A stretch of DNA of 64,000 nt from Limonium bicolor. Lineage: Eukaryota; Streptophyta; Magnoliopsida; Caryophyllales; Plumbaginaceae. Position 1 is the first letter of the stretch, and every line of letters starts with the position of its first letter. Shown here in pieces: positions 9,832 to 20,540 of this stretch. The stretch lies in the NCBI GenBank assembly GCA_023374045.1, contig CM041779.1:296680167-296744166 (forward strand), given 5' to 3'. Position numbers and translations under genes: made by a program. A model generated the notes under the pieces. That model was not told where the DNA came from, did not search any database, and saw only the letters and a list, made by a program, of their open reading frames with translations.

Positions 9832-10165
9832 CCGTTTTTAAAACGGTTATATTTGTAAATCGTTTTTTTAGCATTTTATAGAACGATTATAATGTAAGGC
9901 GTTGTATTTATGGTTTAGGCCGGACATTTTAAAGAACGCTTCACTTAGGAAGCGTTCTTTATTGTATCACGCCCAAAGACAAAAAAAAAATGCTTGGAAA
10001 ATAAGCGTTCTTTATATGAAACATATAAAGAAGCTTCTCGTATAGCGTTTTTTTATGTCTCTGGAACGCTCAGCATAAAGAACGCTTCCGTTTAGAAGCG
10101 TTTTTTATGTTTTTGTCTCTCACCATAAAAAAAACGCTTTTGAAGTGAAGCGTTCTTTATGGTGC
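9832..10165. repeat. Left subterminal repeats of CACTA (aagcgttcttta)
   Basis: Pairs such as aaagaacgcttcact / aagcgttctttat (about 9933-9962), aagaacgcttcc / aagcgttttttat (10078-10110) and aacgcttttgaagtgaagcgttc (10134-10155) form short hairpins. CACTA transposases bind arrays of short subterminal motifs, so these are probable binding sites. Confidence 0.8.
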
Positions 10166-11340
10166 CTGAATATATTCACAAAAATTTAACTCTCCCCGCG
10201 CGTACCCTCAAGAGCTAGCTACCTCTCTGTCGACTGAGCTCACATACGGTACCCCGGCCAGTACAAACCGTCCGCTAGCTACTGCCCATCGCCGCCACTC
10301 TGCCGTTGCCCTCGCGTCGCCGCCGCCGCCGCCCCGCTTTCTGGCCGGCCGTCTCTCGCGCTTGCTACCGCTGATGTTCTCCCGATATTTGCGCCCTGAT
10401 GATCATCGATCGATCGACCCAAATATGCATGCCTAGCTGTCGATCGCCTCTGTTTCGGTAATCATCAAATCTGCGAACATGTACAGGAACATATATATTT
10501 CTGCTCTTCACTATTATTAATTTTGCAACCTGCTATCGAACAGGAACATACATGCCCGTCGCCTCAGTACATACTATATCATCTGTAGTAATTAGTTTAC
10601 AACCCAACTGGCGTAATATCGATCCATGCTCTATCGCCTATATTCTTGATTCTGCTGGAGGTTAATTTTTGCTAACCAAACTGAACGATTAATGTGTTTA
10701 ATTATTAGGATTAAGTGCATGTTTTGGGATTAATTAATTTTGCAAACCGGATTAAACTGTAGCGAGCTGCTTTTTGGTAGTATATACTGCTGGTTGTGTC
10801 CAAATGGACTTGAGATTATATATTATTACGCGAAAAATAACGTGTTTGGGCATACAAATTAATATAGCCATGTAGTTATGGTGAAATTTTGTAAAACCAA
10901 CTGTCGATCAGGAAGATACATGCTCTGTTTGAGATTAATGTGTTTATTAGGATTAAGTTTATTTGGGATTAATTTTGCAAACCAAACTGTCGCCTCTTGT
11001 ACATGCTCTATTGTGGTGAAACCCTATATTTTAGGGGGGATTCTATCGGATTTCCCAGAAAATTTTGTCAAAGTATTGAATTATTGGATTCGAAATGTAA
11101 TTATTCTTGTGTACAAATTATCTTCTGCAGGCATTGGTAGTAACTTTCATTGTCACACCTCATACGGGCTGGTTGATTGAAGTATAGCAATTCACATCAG
11201 GACTAAGCAGACTACTAGGTTAGTTTTATAATTTTTCTCTAATTATTTCTTAATTGTTCATATAGTGTCTCTGAATAGCTATATATTAAATGACTATATG
11301 TGACTCTATGTATGACACTGACTATATATTTATGTAATGA
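10166..11340 (+). other. CACTA 5' leader region with GC-rich block and degenerate repeats
   Basis: No open gene. A GC-rich segment (10195-10400, with several gccgcc runs) stands out from the AT-rich surroundings and may be a promoter or leader. From 10470 to 11010 come five or so diverged copies of a unit with ttgcaaaccaaactg and acatgctct, near 10470, 10525, 10597, 10900 and 10973. The pair around 10690-10760 and 10935-10990 also shares ggattaagt and gggattaa-ttttgcaaacc. Confidence 0.5.
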
Positions 11341-11349
11341 TATTGTTGC

Positions 11350-12800
11350 AGATTATGGATGCCAACGATCATGAGATGCTCCTACAATGTGATGAGGATG
11401 TGAGATGGAGATAGATGCAGATGCAGTTAACGGAGCGTACACAGATTGTCGTTGCCGCGATCAGCCTACGACCTCCCAGGACCCTCCTACGACTCTCAGG
11501 GCCCTCCACGAAAGACACGAGGACCGTCACGTGGTCTAAATGAGAAGAAGGAGAGTGACATGATTGATCTGGTGTGGGATAGGTGTATGTTACACCTATA
11601 TGTTATTTTGTTTTATTTTTTCACATATATACTGATATTTATACATTTATATGCAGTACTGTATATATTCCGTACATGACTAACATATATACTGTACATA
11701 TTACGGTATCTTGACCCTGGCGAGAAAAAGCAGAAGCTTGCCAGCGCCATGGTCGATTGGTTAAGACCCATTGCTGTATCTACAAAAACTGGAGGAACCA
11801 AGATCCGGAAATAAAGGAGATCAATGTGAGGAGCTTGAGAAGACGTACCATCCCAGATGAAGCTATCATAAAGTGTTGTCACTGCTTGCTTGCGTATGCG
11901 AGCGTTCAAAATAGGCTGGTGGCTGGTTGGATCAATACGAACAACCCGAAGCAGGTGCCTCCCTATGAGCTGTACGCTGGCATGATCACTGAGGAGGAGT
12001 GGAAGGAATTCTATGAAGCACATATCACCCCTGAATTCAGGGTTCGTGTATTGTTCATAGATTAACTTTTAAGTTTATGTTGTTAATATAAAAGGATAAA
12101 GTTAAAATGAATTGTATTAATTCTTTCCACAGCAGTTCAGGAAAAAGCCCGACAAAATCGCTTGAAAGATCAGAATCCACACTACATGGGCCGAGCTGGG
12201 TATGCGGGGCGTATACCAGGCTGGAAAGGGGTTTATTGAAGCATGTGTGTGAGGACGGCACAATGAGCCGATTCAGAGTCCGGATGAGGTGAATCGGGCA
12301 CAAGCATACATGTTTTGCCGCCAATTAGAGAAGGACGGCGAAATGTATTATCCGCGGAAGGAGACTGCAGACTTAGCTGCAAATTGTGAGTATCCTGAGT
12401 AATATTTTAATAGTTGATAAATTTTTCTTACAATTTATGGATGTTTTATTTATTTGATCTAATCATAATTTCATGTTTTTTTCGTGTACAAGACTGCAGA
12501 GGGTGCTGATTCTTTCTTGGCCAGCCTCATAGTCAGATGATCCGTTGAACAAAGCGCTTGGCAGAAGGATTACCTTGGGAGAGTTCGAGGATTTGGATCC
12601 GCAGTGCGTCAGCGAGATGTTTTTCCGCGCTCCCAGCGGATGGGAGAGAGGAAGAAATGAGGGACATCGAAAGGAAGTTGTCACAGCAATTCCAATCTGA
12701 TTTGCAGCAGCAGTTGCAACAAATGGAAGCAAGATATGCAACAGCTGAGCAGGGGCATCAATCTTCCAGCTCATCAGTGTTACCCCTGCACCCTTTCCAC
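11350..12800 (+). pseudogene. Transposase_24-like accessory protein of CACTA, fragments
   Basis: Exon-like pieces in shifting frames include KTRGPSRGLNEKKES (about 11508-11560), a middle block with MITEEEWKEFYEAHITPEF (about 11980-12040), then EKARQNRLKDQNPHYMGRAG (about 12140-12200), a segment PDEVNRAQAYMFCRQLEKDG (about 12282-12345), and NKALGRRITLGEFEDLDP (about 12548-12605) ahead of a Gln-rich coiled stretch (12660-12770). This order is that of plant Transposase_24/PTTA-En-Spm proteins. Intron-like gaps fall at 12060-12130 and 12390-12490, but frame changes and stops (for example after GWK at 12230) show it is broken or needs a splice model I cannot test. Confidence 0.65.
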
Positions 12801-13029
12801 CCCTGCACCTGCTTCCACCCTGCACGCACCTGCTTCCCACCCCTGTACCGTCTCAGGTTTCTCATTCTTACACTGTACCTGCACCTTCTGATCCATTCCC
12901 ATATGCCAAGCTTCAGGTATGTGTGAATTTCAGTGGTTTGTCGTTATTTATTTTTTCAATTTCAAAAGTATGCATGTTGCCATGTATATATATATGAATC
13001 TAATTGTTTTTGTTCGTTTATAGGAAACC

Positions 13030-13560
13030 AAAAAGTGTCGTCTTCTGTAGATCAAGAACATGGCACCTTTATGGTTGCATTAGGCACAATTCTACAGACT
13101 GATTCGGCGTCACTATGTCATTTTAAGCGAGTTCCGCCTGGTACGTCCGTGTGTTCGTAGACAGTGTCTGTCAAGGCTGTGATACCATTCCACTACCGAT
13201 GGAGTGGAATGGTTGGAGCACTGTCATTGAAGCATGTGGCTCACAAGTACCGTGGCCGTACAATCTGGTGGATTTATCTGATAGTACGGTAAGCAAAAGA
13301 ACTTAAATTTGTTTACTAATTAACATTCCATATATACTGCAGTTTTGGGAATAGTTTCCTAACGTATACTAACTTGTCATTTCTTAGGCACTTGTTCCTA
13401 TTGCTGACAAAGGTAAGCAAGTCCGTGCGTCGAAAGGAAAGGGACCATCAGGTCAGCAGGATGATCACTACATCAGTCCACTTCGAAAAGATTACATTCT
13501 TCCCCAAAATTTGGTGAATACACTGCGAAAGCGTCAGCAGGTCTTATATAACATGTACTC
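13030..13560 (+). pseudogene. DUF8039-like segment of the CACTA accessory protein
   Basis: The frame from about 13050 reads DQEHGTFMVALGTILQT, then VPPGTSV and, one base shifted, VFVDSVCQGCDTIPLPMEW followed by PWPYNLVDL near 13260. The layout (short hydrophilic lead, VPPG turn, beta-rich stretch, WP near the end) fits the DUF8039 domain found between Transposase_24 and Ulp1 parts of these proteins. An intron-like break lies at 13290-13388, after which ALVPIADKGKQVRASKGKG resumes. Confidence 0.5.
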
Positions 13561-14500
13561 GGGAAGGGTGATGATTTTATTCAGTTCATCCTTAAGGTTC
13601 CAGCGTCTGTGTTCCCACAACGAACATCCCAGGAGTTGCTGATCATATTAGAATGTCAAGGAGTTGCTGTTTGGTGATATGCTGAACATCTCGGTGATTC
13701 AATCGTACTGCTTGTAAGTATCACATTTTTTCTCTCTCAAAGATAATAAGTTTTATCTATATTTTAATTTAATGCCTTTGTCATCAAAGACCCTTACTAT
13801 CGAGGCTGGCGTAAAAAAAATGGCAAATACGATCACCTTCCTATGTCCAGAAATCGTGTCTGCCGTTGAAGCTACGAGAGACGGTTTGCGTTCAGAGCCA
13901 TTGCGCAATGCCATAATTGCGGCGGTTACCAGGAAAGCCGATTTGTGGCTCATTACCATATATAGATGTAAGCGTGCTTGACCACCTTATACGTTTGTCT
14001 TTATTGTTTTATATTAAATCATATAATTCGAAGCTGAAGTTGATTTGTTGTTGTTTGCATTGTAGCAATCATGGTTGTTAGTGGTTTGTACTTACTCATC
14101 ACGCTGTATAGTGATTGAACCTATTAAAGGAATAGGAACATCACCATTTATACTCTGGCTGAACAAAGTACTACTAAATAGTGCATATTTCAGTTCACAA
14201 ATAAAATTTTAAACTTTTTTTATTACTTGTCACTTAAATGCTTGTTTTAATTAATTTCAGTGGTTTTAGAGAAGGTTATTTCAGGAGGTTCGAGCAAAGG
14301 AATTCTCCTTGAATGTAGAGTATTTGAAAAAGGAAAAATAACTTCTATTTACTCATGCATACGTAAAATAGATTTTGTATAGTAGGGTATATATATATAC
14401 TAATATAAATTTATTGAAAATAGTGTCCCAGGCAACCGGATAGCAGCAGTTGTGGATATTTTGTGATACGATACATGTATGAAATGTGTGTCCAACATCG
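13561..14500 (+). pseudogene. C48 (Ulp1-like) cysteine protease remnant in CACTA
   Basis: Pieces include DDFIQFILKVPASVFPQ (about 13567-13620), a segment PYYRGWRKKNGKYDHL (about 13788-13840), and QPDSSSCGYFVIRYMYEMC (14433-14489). The last is the signature around the catalytic Cys (codon 14451-14453) of C48 proteases carried by many plant CACTA and Mutator-like elements. The His and Asp positions cannot be placed with confidence. Several intron-like AT-rich stretches and frame changes separate the blocks, so activity is doubtful. Confidence 0.65.
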
Positions 14501-15235
14501 ATAAAGTCCGCAATGTCAATGAAGTACGTAGATAAGTCTTGTGTTTGAATTAGTAATTTAACTTCTGTGCAGGGTGGATAGGTTTTTGTTTAAATGGTGT
14601 ACTTAATTGCTTTATAATTCGTGCGCTTACTGACTTCTGTGAAAAACAAGAGCTACTTATTCACTTGCCTATCTAGAGTTTGTCAAGGATCACATGTGCG
14701 CTTACTGGACGAAATCAATAGCTTATGATGATGAAGATCAGCAGAAGCATGAGTTACACGTTGCAGCTTTTCTTTTCTTCTTTGAAGTTGTGTATGAACT
14801 GAACCAATTTGCACCTGTAAATGCAGTTTGTTCCCCATGTTCAACTACACTTGGCATTGTGTGAAAAATGAAGTTTCTTGCATTATCAAATTTCTAGAGA
14901 TGCTAGAGTACAAACATAAGTACTTAGTAGCCGCTTCCATCTGTGTTTGGATTTTAATTGTAATTAAGTTTTGTCACATGTTTGGTAATACTAGCAAATA
15001 TCTGTTAATTTGGTACTAATATATACTAGCTGATTAATTTGTTGCAATTGGCCTGGGCGGATCTTAGTGTTTTGCGTAAATTGAATTGTATAGATTTAAT
15101 TTCTCTGTTACAGTTTGTTGGATGGATTCTGATGTGTTTGCAAAATGCAACATGCAATGATCTGATGTAATGATATATCTGTAGCATTTGTTGGAACAGA
15201 GATTTCTGAAAAAAAAAATTTTAAAAGGAAGATAT
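14501..15235 (+). other. 3' region of CACTA, no gene recognised
   Basis: AT-rich sequence between the protease remnant and the right subterminal repeats. Short open frames (such as 14828-15019) show no recognisable domain. It is probably an untranslated tail. Confidence 0.5.
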
Positions 15236-15518
15236 AAAGAACGCTTATGCATATAAGCGTTCTTTAAGCTCTCCCGCCAACCATTATAAGCAACGCTTAT
15301 CACATATAAGCGTTGTTTTTGTCTAAGCATAAAGAACGCTTTCTAGGCTAAAACGTTTTTTCATGTTGTCATCTTCTCGCATTTATAAAGAACGCTTTGT
15401 AAATAAGCGTTCTTTAAAGATAGTATAAGAACGCTTTGGAAGCGTCATTTAAAATGTTAGTCATTTGCGTCACTCGAAAAAACTGCGCTTTATAAACGTT
15501 CTATATGTCCAATTTAAG
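15236..15518. repeat. Right subterminal repeats of CACTA
   Basis: Hairpin pairs such as aaagaacgcttatgcatataagcg (15236-15259, written here in part), aacgcttatcacatataagcg (15292-15312), and aaagaacgctttgtaaataagcg (15387-15409) repeat the aagcgttctt motif of the left end in both orientations. Confidence 0.82.
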
Positions 15519-15547
15519 CGTTGTTTATTCCTTTTTTTCCTGCAGTG
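15519..15547 (-). repeat. Right terminal inverted repeat of CACTA
   Basis: Reads inward CACTGCAGG then seven A and ggaataaacaacg, the canonical CACTA-type start. It is better preserved than the left end. Confidence 0.85.
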
Positions 15548-16669
15548 ATATTTTGCTGCACTCGTAAGTCAGTCGTGAGGTGGAAGTTACTGTTTCGATC
15601 CAGTTTGAGGCATTAGTGTTCAGAAGACTTTGAAATTCCTCATCCTTCGATTATGCATGGGAGAGCAGTTAAGATGAACTTCCGGTTCCACTTCAAGCTT
15701 TTCATTGCACCACGTTCGCAGCGTCAACCCGAGAAGAAAAATTTCGGAGTAAACTCTTCTTGTTTCTGGCTATGAAAGAGTAAAATGAAGATAACGCCTA
15801 AAGAGGGAGTTGATTGCCATTCCAGTGCGATTGCAATCCAGCGATTGTCATGGAGTGATTTTTGAATTTTGAAGGGACACAAGTACTACATACTATCAGA
15901 CTGAATGTCCTTCTGCGGGGACTTGTAGTGAACTTGAATTTTTTACTTATCTCCTTGGCCCATGACTATTATCTGGAGGCTGCGTGCAGGGCGTCTCTTG
16001 GAGTCCTACTATGTTTGTACCGACCTCCTAATCCTTCTTTATGAACATAGTCCATTTCTCTTTTTTGTTTCCACCTCTGAGGTTTAAGTTTACCAAATTG
16101 TTGAGTGCTTTGCTTCTCTTCTACTCTCTTACTTCTTCTGAGGATTTGCTTGAAGTTCTAAAGAGAGACTTCCGGATTGGGGTAATGATAGTTGAGGCTC
16201 CGACCAAAACCGAGGCATTTCTGTGCTGCTGCCAAGGAAGGACTAACTCGAGATGAGTTTGATATGAATGTAGTTGAGAAGTCCTGGCTACTGTTGGGAG
16301 AAAGAACAACTTCAAGGTTAATACTAGGGGAGAGAGGAGTGAGAGGGGTGGCTTTTGTTGTGAAAGGGCAGTTATCTAGGTCGAAGATGGTGAACGGTGG
16401 AATGTTTGGGTTTATGGGACCGCTTTTAGAGTTGCAGTTGGTGTGTGTGGCGAGTGAGAGGGGGGAGGTGAGGAAGGGATCGGGGAGGGAGAGTGGGGAG
16501 AAGGGAGGAGAGAATTATGAAAAGTGGCGACATAATGATTGAGAGGAGTGCAGAAGGGGCTGTTGTGGAGCCAAAATCGGAGAGGGGTGAGAGAGAGATG
16601 TAATGATTGTGCTCCCCACTTTGTTGGGAGAGTGGACGAGAGGGAGCATGAATGATAGGAGCCGAAGTA
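15548..16669 (-). pseudogene. LINE middle segment (probable ORF1 C-terminus), degraded
   Basis: This is what remains between the CACTA and Copia insertions. On the minus strand it reads as hydrophilic protein-like stretches in broken frames: a Ser/Pro-rich run near 16330-16260 and a Lys/Arg/Gln-rich run near 16130-16040. No RT, endonuclease or zinc knuckle is clear. A possible ORF2 start near 15850 is too degraded to support. Assignment rests on position between LINE parts that share one target duplication. Confidence 0.4.
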
Positions 16670-16674
16670 GCCTC
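16670..16674. repeat. Target-site duplication, Sirevirus left side
   Basis: gcctc here against acctc at 26022-26026, four of five bases equal. Confidence 0.65.
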
Positions 16675-17482
16675 TGTAGGATCGGGTGGCTAACTCAAAC
16701 CAATCAAAGGTGTGAGTCTAAGGATTGGTTTGACTCAATCAGCCTTCGTAAATGAGAAACACTATGTGATGTAGAGGCACTATATCGAATTAATAGAACT
16801 AAGGGTGCGGAAGACTTTTGCGGTAATTGTAGTGAAAATGAAAAGAAGAAGGACTCTGTGGAACTCAGCGAGATACACAAATAAGCTATTTCATTTCCTG
16901 GTCAAATAAAACAACTTACAAATGCCCACTAAGTAGAAGGGATCTACTTAGCAGTTTTTCACTCACTCACCCAACACACTTTCTAATCAGAACAATGGTA
17001 AGCGTAGTGAAACTAGGATCTTCCTAGGTAGAGTCTTTCTAGAGGTGCTAACTATCTTGGTACGTATTCTCTCTCTTTCTAGCTTAAATGCAATTCTCTT
17101 TCTCTCTCTAAGCTCTGAAATAATACTCAATGAAAGCACTGAAACTGACTATTACATATCTTATTTATACTCTAAGTCACAGCCAGTCGAAGGAGTTAGT
17201 TCCGAAAATACCGGAACTAACTTAGTGGGCAACTTCCAACGGCTCTTACTTGGTCTTCTTACTTGGGCCGCGATCTTCGGGTGTTGAGGAAGAGCTTCGT
17301 GACCGTTGGCGCTTAAGGTGTTCCGAGTTGACTCCTGATTTTTCGCAACAGCATGGGAGAGTCTATGGAGTCTTCTTTGTTGCGCGGACTCTATCGCAGA
17401 GGCTCACTCTTTGTGTCTGTCAAGTGATGATTGACTCTGTCGCGGTGAAAGGCTATCTCTGCAACACTCCGATGTCCCAACA
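16675..17482 (-). mobile_element. 3' LTR of the Sirevirus-like element
   Basis: On the minus strand it begins TGTTGGGACATCGGAGTG and ends CACCCGATCCTACA. It matches 25203-26021 almost throughout, with small indels (e.g. a stretch gctcttactt replaced by gctccgaagt) and scattered substitutions. Confidence 0.93.
17161..17170 (-). promoter_or_regulatory. TATA box in Sirevirus 3' LTR
   Basis: GTATAAATAA on the minus strand, with a copy at 25696-25705 in the other LTR. A 10-bp palindrome GTTAGTTCCG / CGGAACTAAC (17195-17221) lies about 25 bases upstream of it. Short palindromes near the LTR promoter are a known Sirevirus trait. Confidence 0.65.
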
Positions 17483-17494
17483 ATTTCCCCCTTG
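17483..17494 (-). other. PPT of the Sirevirus-like element
   Basis: caagggggaaat on the minus strand directly precedes the 3' LTR. Similar purine runs recur at about 17584, 17634 and 17808, so the tract is multiplied. Confidence 0.8.
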
Positions 17495-17934
17495 TTGCTG
17501 ATGATAGCAAACCTTCGTGAATCCCGATGGAGTCAATCCTGAAATAAAAACACAAGGACTAGGGGAACCGACCCTGTCAAAGTTCCCCCTTAATAGCAGC
17601 AGTAGCAAATAAGTTCAAGGACTCTGTTTAGGTTCCCCCTTGATCGGAGAGGGACTCCAGGCAAGCAAACGATAAATAAGCAGTGTAATAGGCAGGATAG
17701 TATATAAGACAGTCAAAAATACTAGACCACATGGTCTAGCGGCGCAATCCAAAAAGCAGTTTAAACAAGCAACAGAATAACCCGTACACCAGACGGGATT
17801 CACCGCTTCCCCCTTTTGCTTTCATCAGAGGGGAAGCCCATAGTATCACAGAGTCAGTCAAAGTATTCACACAAACAACCAAAAAAGTGTTTAGAACTTA
17901 AAAACAGCCTAAGTTCTAACACTACACAACCACG

Positions 17935-19564
17935 TCATTCTAAGGGTTTGGGTAGGGTGGATTGAATGTCAAGGAGTTGGTCCTGCAAGGCCGCCACTGT
18001 CGTCTCTATCCCGGCGAGTCGGTCCATCATCCGCTTCTGGCCCTGAATCAGCTCGACTGCATGCGCAATGAGGCACTCCACTTTCTCTAGGAGAGGTTGC
18101 AGTGAAGCTTGAGCGACTGCCTCTTGAGAAGTGGATGTCCTCGCCGTCATTGGAGTAGATGGTGGGGGCAGCAGCTTTGATTTGTCGATTGAAGTCAGCC
18201 GATTCAGATACCGCAGGTTGATGGTGTCTGCCTCCTCGATGGACTCTGGCGTCGAAGTCGCCAAGGGTACCTGAAAGAATTGGAATATGCGAGGCAACCA
18301 GAACACGTACCCCAAGGAGTGTTTCGGGGTGTCGACCGACTGGGCTAAGTGATGGAGAATTATGTGTGCAGATTGATAGAGTGACGATTAATGATGCAGT
18401 ACATAATGGTTAAGTCCAAGCAGTTGACCATAAGGTTTCCTTCCTTTCGTGGGACAATATTTTTGATGACCAAAATGTGGAGGAGTTGGTGTAGGATGGA
18501 GAGATCGCCACGGGGTATGGGGGAGCCAATCTTTTTCTTGGAGGAGAAAAAGCGATAGATTTTGTTATGTGGTACCCCGGGGATCTCAGGAAGGATTCCT
18601 TTTTCATAAAATGACAGGCCAGTGGCAGGAACGCCAAGAATTTCAGACAGTTTTGCAAGATCAAAAAAGATTGGGGTGGAATTGACAACAGACTGTGCAG
18701 CACCGTTTCGGATGACAAGGTTTTGGAAGAAGTCGACAGACTCTGTGGGATACCACTCAGTTATCTCACAGAAGAGGTGTTTCCACCCCTGAATTTCGAG
18801 CATAGTGACTAACTCCCCTAAGTTGGAAGACAGAGCCCAAGAAAAGTCGAGGAACTTACCCCTGACGATATTACGGTCCGAGGCAGGGTCCCCGAGCATG
18901 TACCTTTGAGTGAAGGGGTCGACCTTCACACTCCGTCGGTGGGGTTTTGGAGGTTTCTGATCCTGGCGGAGGTAGCACCCGTAGAGGCATGACTGGCGGT
19001 GGGCAGTTCTTGGACGGGAGACGATTCACCGGACCGGAGGAGACATGTTGGGCCTTGACAGAGGAACGGAGATTCTTTTTGCTGTGGGTCGGGTGGGTTG
19101 AGGTTTGGCCTTTTCTCTTGCGGGTTTTGGGTGGAGGTTGTTGTGGTGGTGTTGCGGATTTAGGGGGATGCTGGTGGGGTTGGTGTAGGAGATTTGGTCG
19201 GTGATTTGCTGGCATGGGCTTGTGGCTGATCAGTTGATTTTCGGCGGGAGGTTGTCAGCTTGTGGGGTTGGGGATGGTGGTAGGGTTTGGATTGGGGTAA
19301 CTTCTTCAATGTCGGTGTCAAGAATCTCTGTTCTTGCAGCAGATGGCGGTGTTTGATGGGTGGATGGGTCGCGGGTGTCAGGTGGTGGTGTGGAGGAGTG
19401 TGGGGCGGAAGAAGTAGCGGTGGTTTTAGTGGGAGATGTAGTGGTGGTGGTGGTGAGTGTAGGGGATTAGGGTTTGCCATCGCTTGTAGATACGCCTGAA
19501 GGCGAATGGGATCGGCGAAAATTTCGGCTGGGATGTTAATTCCAGAGAAGTTGATGCCGGCCAT
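17935..19564 (-). pseudogene. Third ORF of the Sirevirus-like element
   Basis: Starts at an ATG at 19564 (MAGINFSGINIPAEIF), then a very Pro/His/Thr-rich tract (19480-19000) in shifting frames. A conserved domain follows (18929-18360: KFLDFSWALSSNLGELV, IQGWKHLF, LDLTIMYCIINRHSI), which resembles the family catalogued as putative plant transposon protein. After another frameshift comes a C-terminal segment (18315-17935) with a heptad pattern near VECLIAHAVELIQGQKRMMD, a likely coiled coil, ending at a stop before 17935. It lies between RNase H and the PPT. At least two frameshifts interrupt it. Function unknown; I see no signal peptide or membrane segment. Confidence 0.7.
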
Positions 19565-19620
19565 TTGGAAGTTGAAGGATACTCGGGTGAAAGGGGTGAA
19601 GTGAGAGAGATGGAGTGGAC

Positions 19621-19645
19621 GGGTGATAGATATAAAGGCTGGAAT
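19621..19645 (-). promoter_or_regulatory. TATA-like box upstream of the Sirevirus third ORF
   Basis: Minus-strand tttatatctatc lies about 70 bases before the ATG at 19564, followed by a CT-rich leader (ctccatctctctcacttcacc). It parallels the 7516 box in the first Copia fragment but is a weaker match. Confidence 0.3.
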
Positions 19646-19885
19646 TTGCAGAGAGGGCGTGTGTCAGGTGCGATTAATGTGGCGACGTCAGGATAAGGCG
19701 AGATAAAGGGCGACGATTTAGGCGGGTTCTGGTGCGGATGGATGACGTGGATAGTAGCGCTAGAGTACTAGGCGTGCTAAGTAATAAAACACATTTACTG
19801 ATGCAAGTGCAAACAAAGACAGACTCTATGAGACATGAGGGCGTACCTGCTGAAGATTGCGGTAGGGGCAAGGAGATGCGACCGT

Positions 19886-20540
19886 CTAGGTAGACGGAGT
19901 CAATCCGATTGCCGATCGCAGTGCTTCGAATCTTGCTGTAGACAAGGGTTTAGTAAAAATATCTGCAAGTTGATCTTCTGTGGGCACAAAGTCAAGTTGG
20001 ATAAGATTTTTCTCGACACAGTCTTTCAAGAAGTGAAAGCGAATTTCGATGTGTTTGGTTCTTGAGTGTTGGACTGGGTTTTCTGATATTTTGATTGTGC
20101 TTTTGTTGTCACAAAAGATGGGGATCTGTTCTTGGGTGACATGATAGTCTTGAAGTTGTTTTTTCATCCAAAGGAGTTGGGAGCAACAGGCTGTAGCAGA
20201 AACGTACTCTGCCTCTGCTGTAGAGAGTGCTACAGAGTTCTGTTTTTTGGAGGACCATGAAACAAGGCAAAGACCCAAGAACTGTGCATTACCTGAAGTA
20301 CTCTTTCGATCTTGAGAGAACCAGCCCAATCAGAGTCACTATATCCAGATAAAGTAAAAGTAGGAGATCGTGGATACCATAGATAGAGTGTACTTGTACC
20401 TTTGAGATAGCGGAAGATACGCTTGACTGCTTTGAGGTGAGACTGTTTTGGTGCTGCTTGGAAGCGAGCACAAAGACAGACTGCGTGAAGAATGTCTGGG
20501 CGACTGGCAGTCAGGTACAAGAGGGACCCTATCATGCCTC
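19886..20540 (-). pseudogene. Copia RNase H domain (Sirevirus pol)
   Basis: Frames 20535-20230 (GMIGSLLYLTASRPD, YLKGTSTLYLWY, SDSDWAG) and 20329-19886 (DRKSTSGNAQFLG, SWSSKKQNSVALSTAEAEY, then HSRTKHIEIRFHFLKDC and DQLADIFTKPL) together form a typical Copia RNase H tail. A frameshift near 20290 separates them. It ends at a stop just before the third ORF region. Confidence 0.92.

Larger units (their letters stand above)
9803..15547 (+). mobile_element. CACTA (En/Spm) DNA transposon
   Basis: Its right terminus is cctgcagtg (15539-15547), i.e. CACTGCAGG inward followed by aaaaaaaggaataaacaacg. The left terminus at 9803 reads gactgctgg then aaaaaaaagaataaacaacg, the same repeat with two changes. 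Both subterminal regions are packed with aagcgttcttta in both orientations. Inside are fragments of a plant CACTA accessory protein: a Transposase_24-like region, a DUF8039-like segment and a C48 (Ulp1) protease block. The main TNP2-type transposase is not seen. Flanking triplets are gag (left) and ata (right), so the usual 3-bp duplication is not preserved. Confidence 0.85.

Noticed and set aside
12463..12926. Overlapping frames of over 120 codons on both strands in the CACTA
   Set aside because: Neither matches the frame that gives the Transposase_24-like motifs; low-complexity shadows of the Gln-rich coiled region.
16192..16542. 116-codon frame rich in Gly, Arg and Glu
   Set aside because: Lies on the strand opposite to the LINE, over a Ser/Pro-rich stretch; a shadow frame.
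15548..16669. LINE ORF2 endonuclease start near 15850 on the minus strand
   Set aside because: A vague likeness only (a Trp/Asn/Gly-containing start); frames are broken and no conserved endonuclease motif can be placed.
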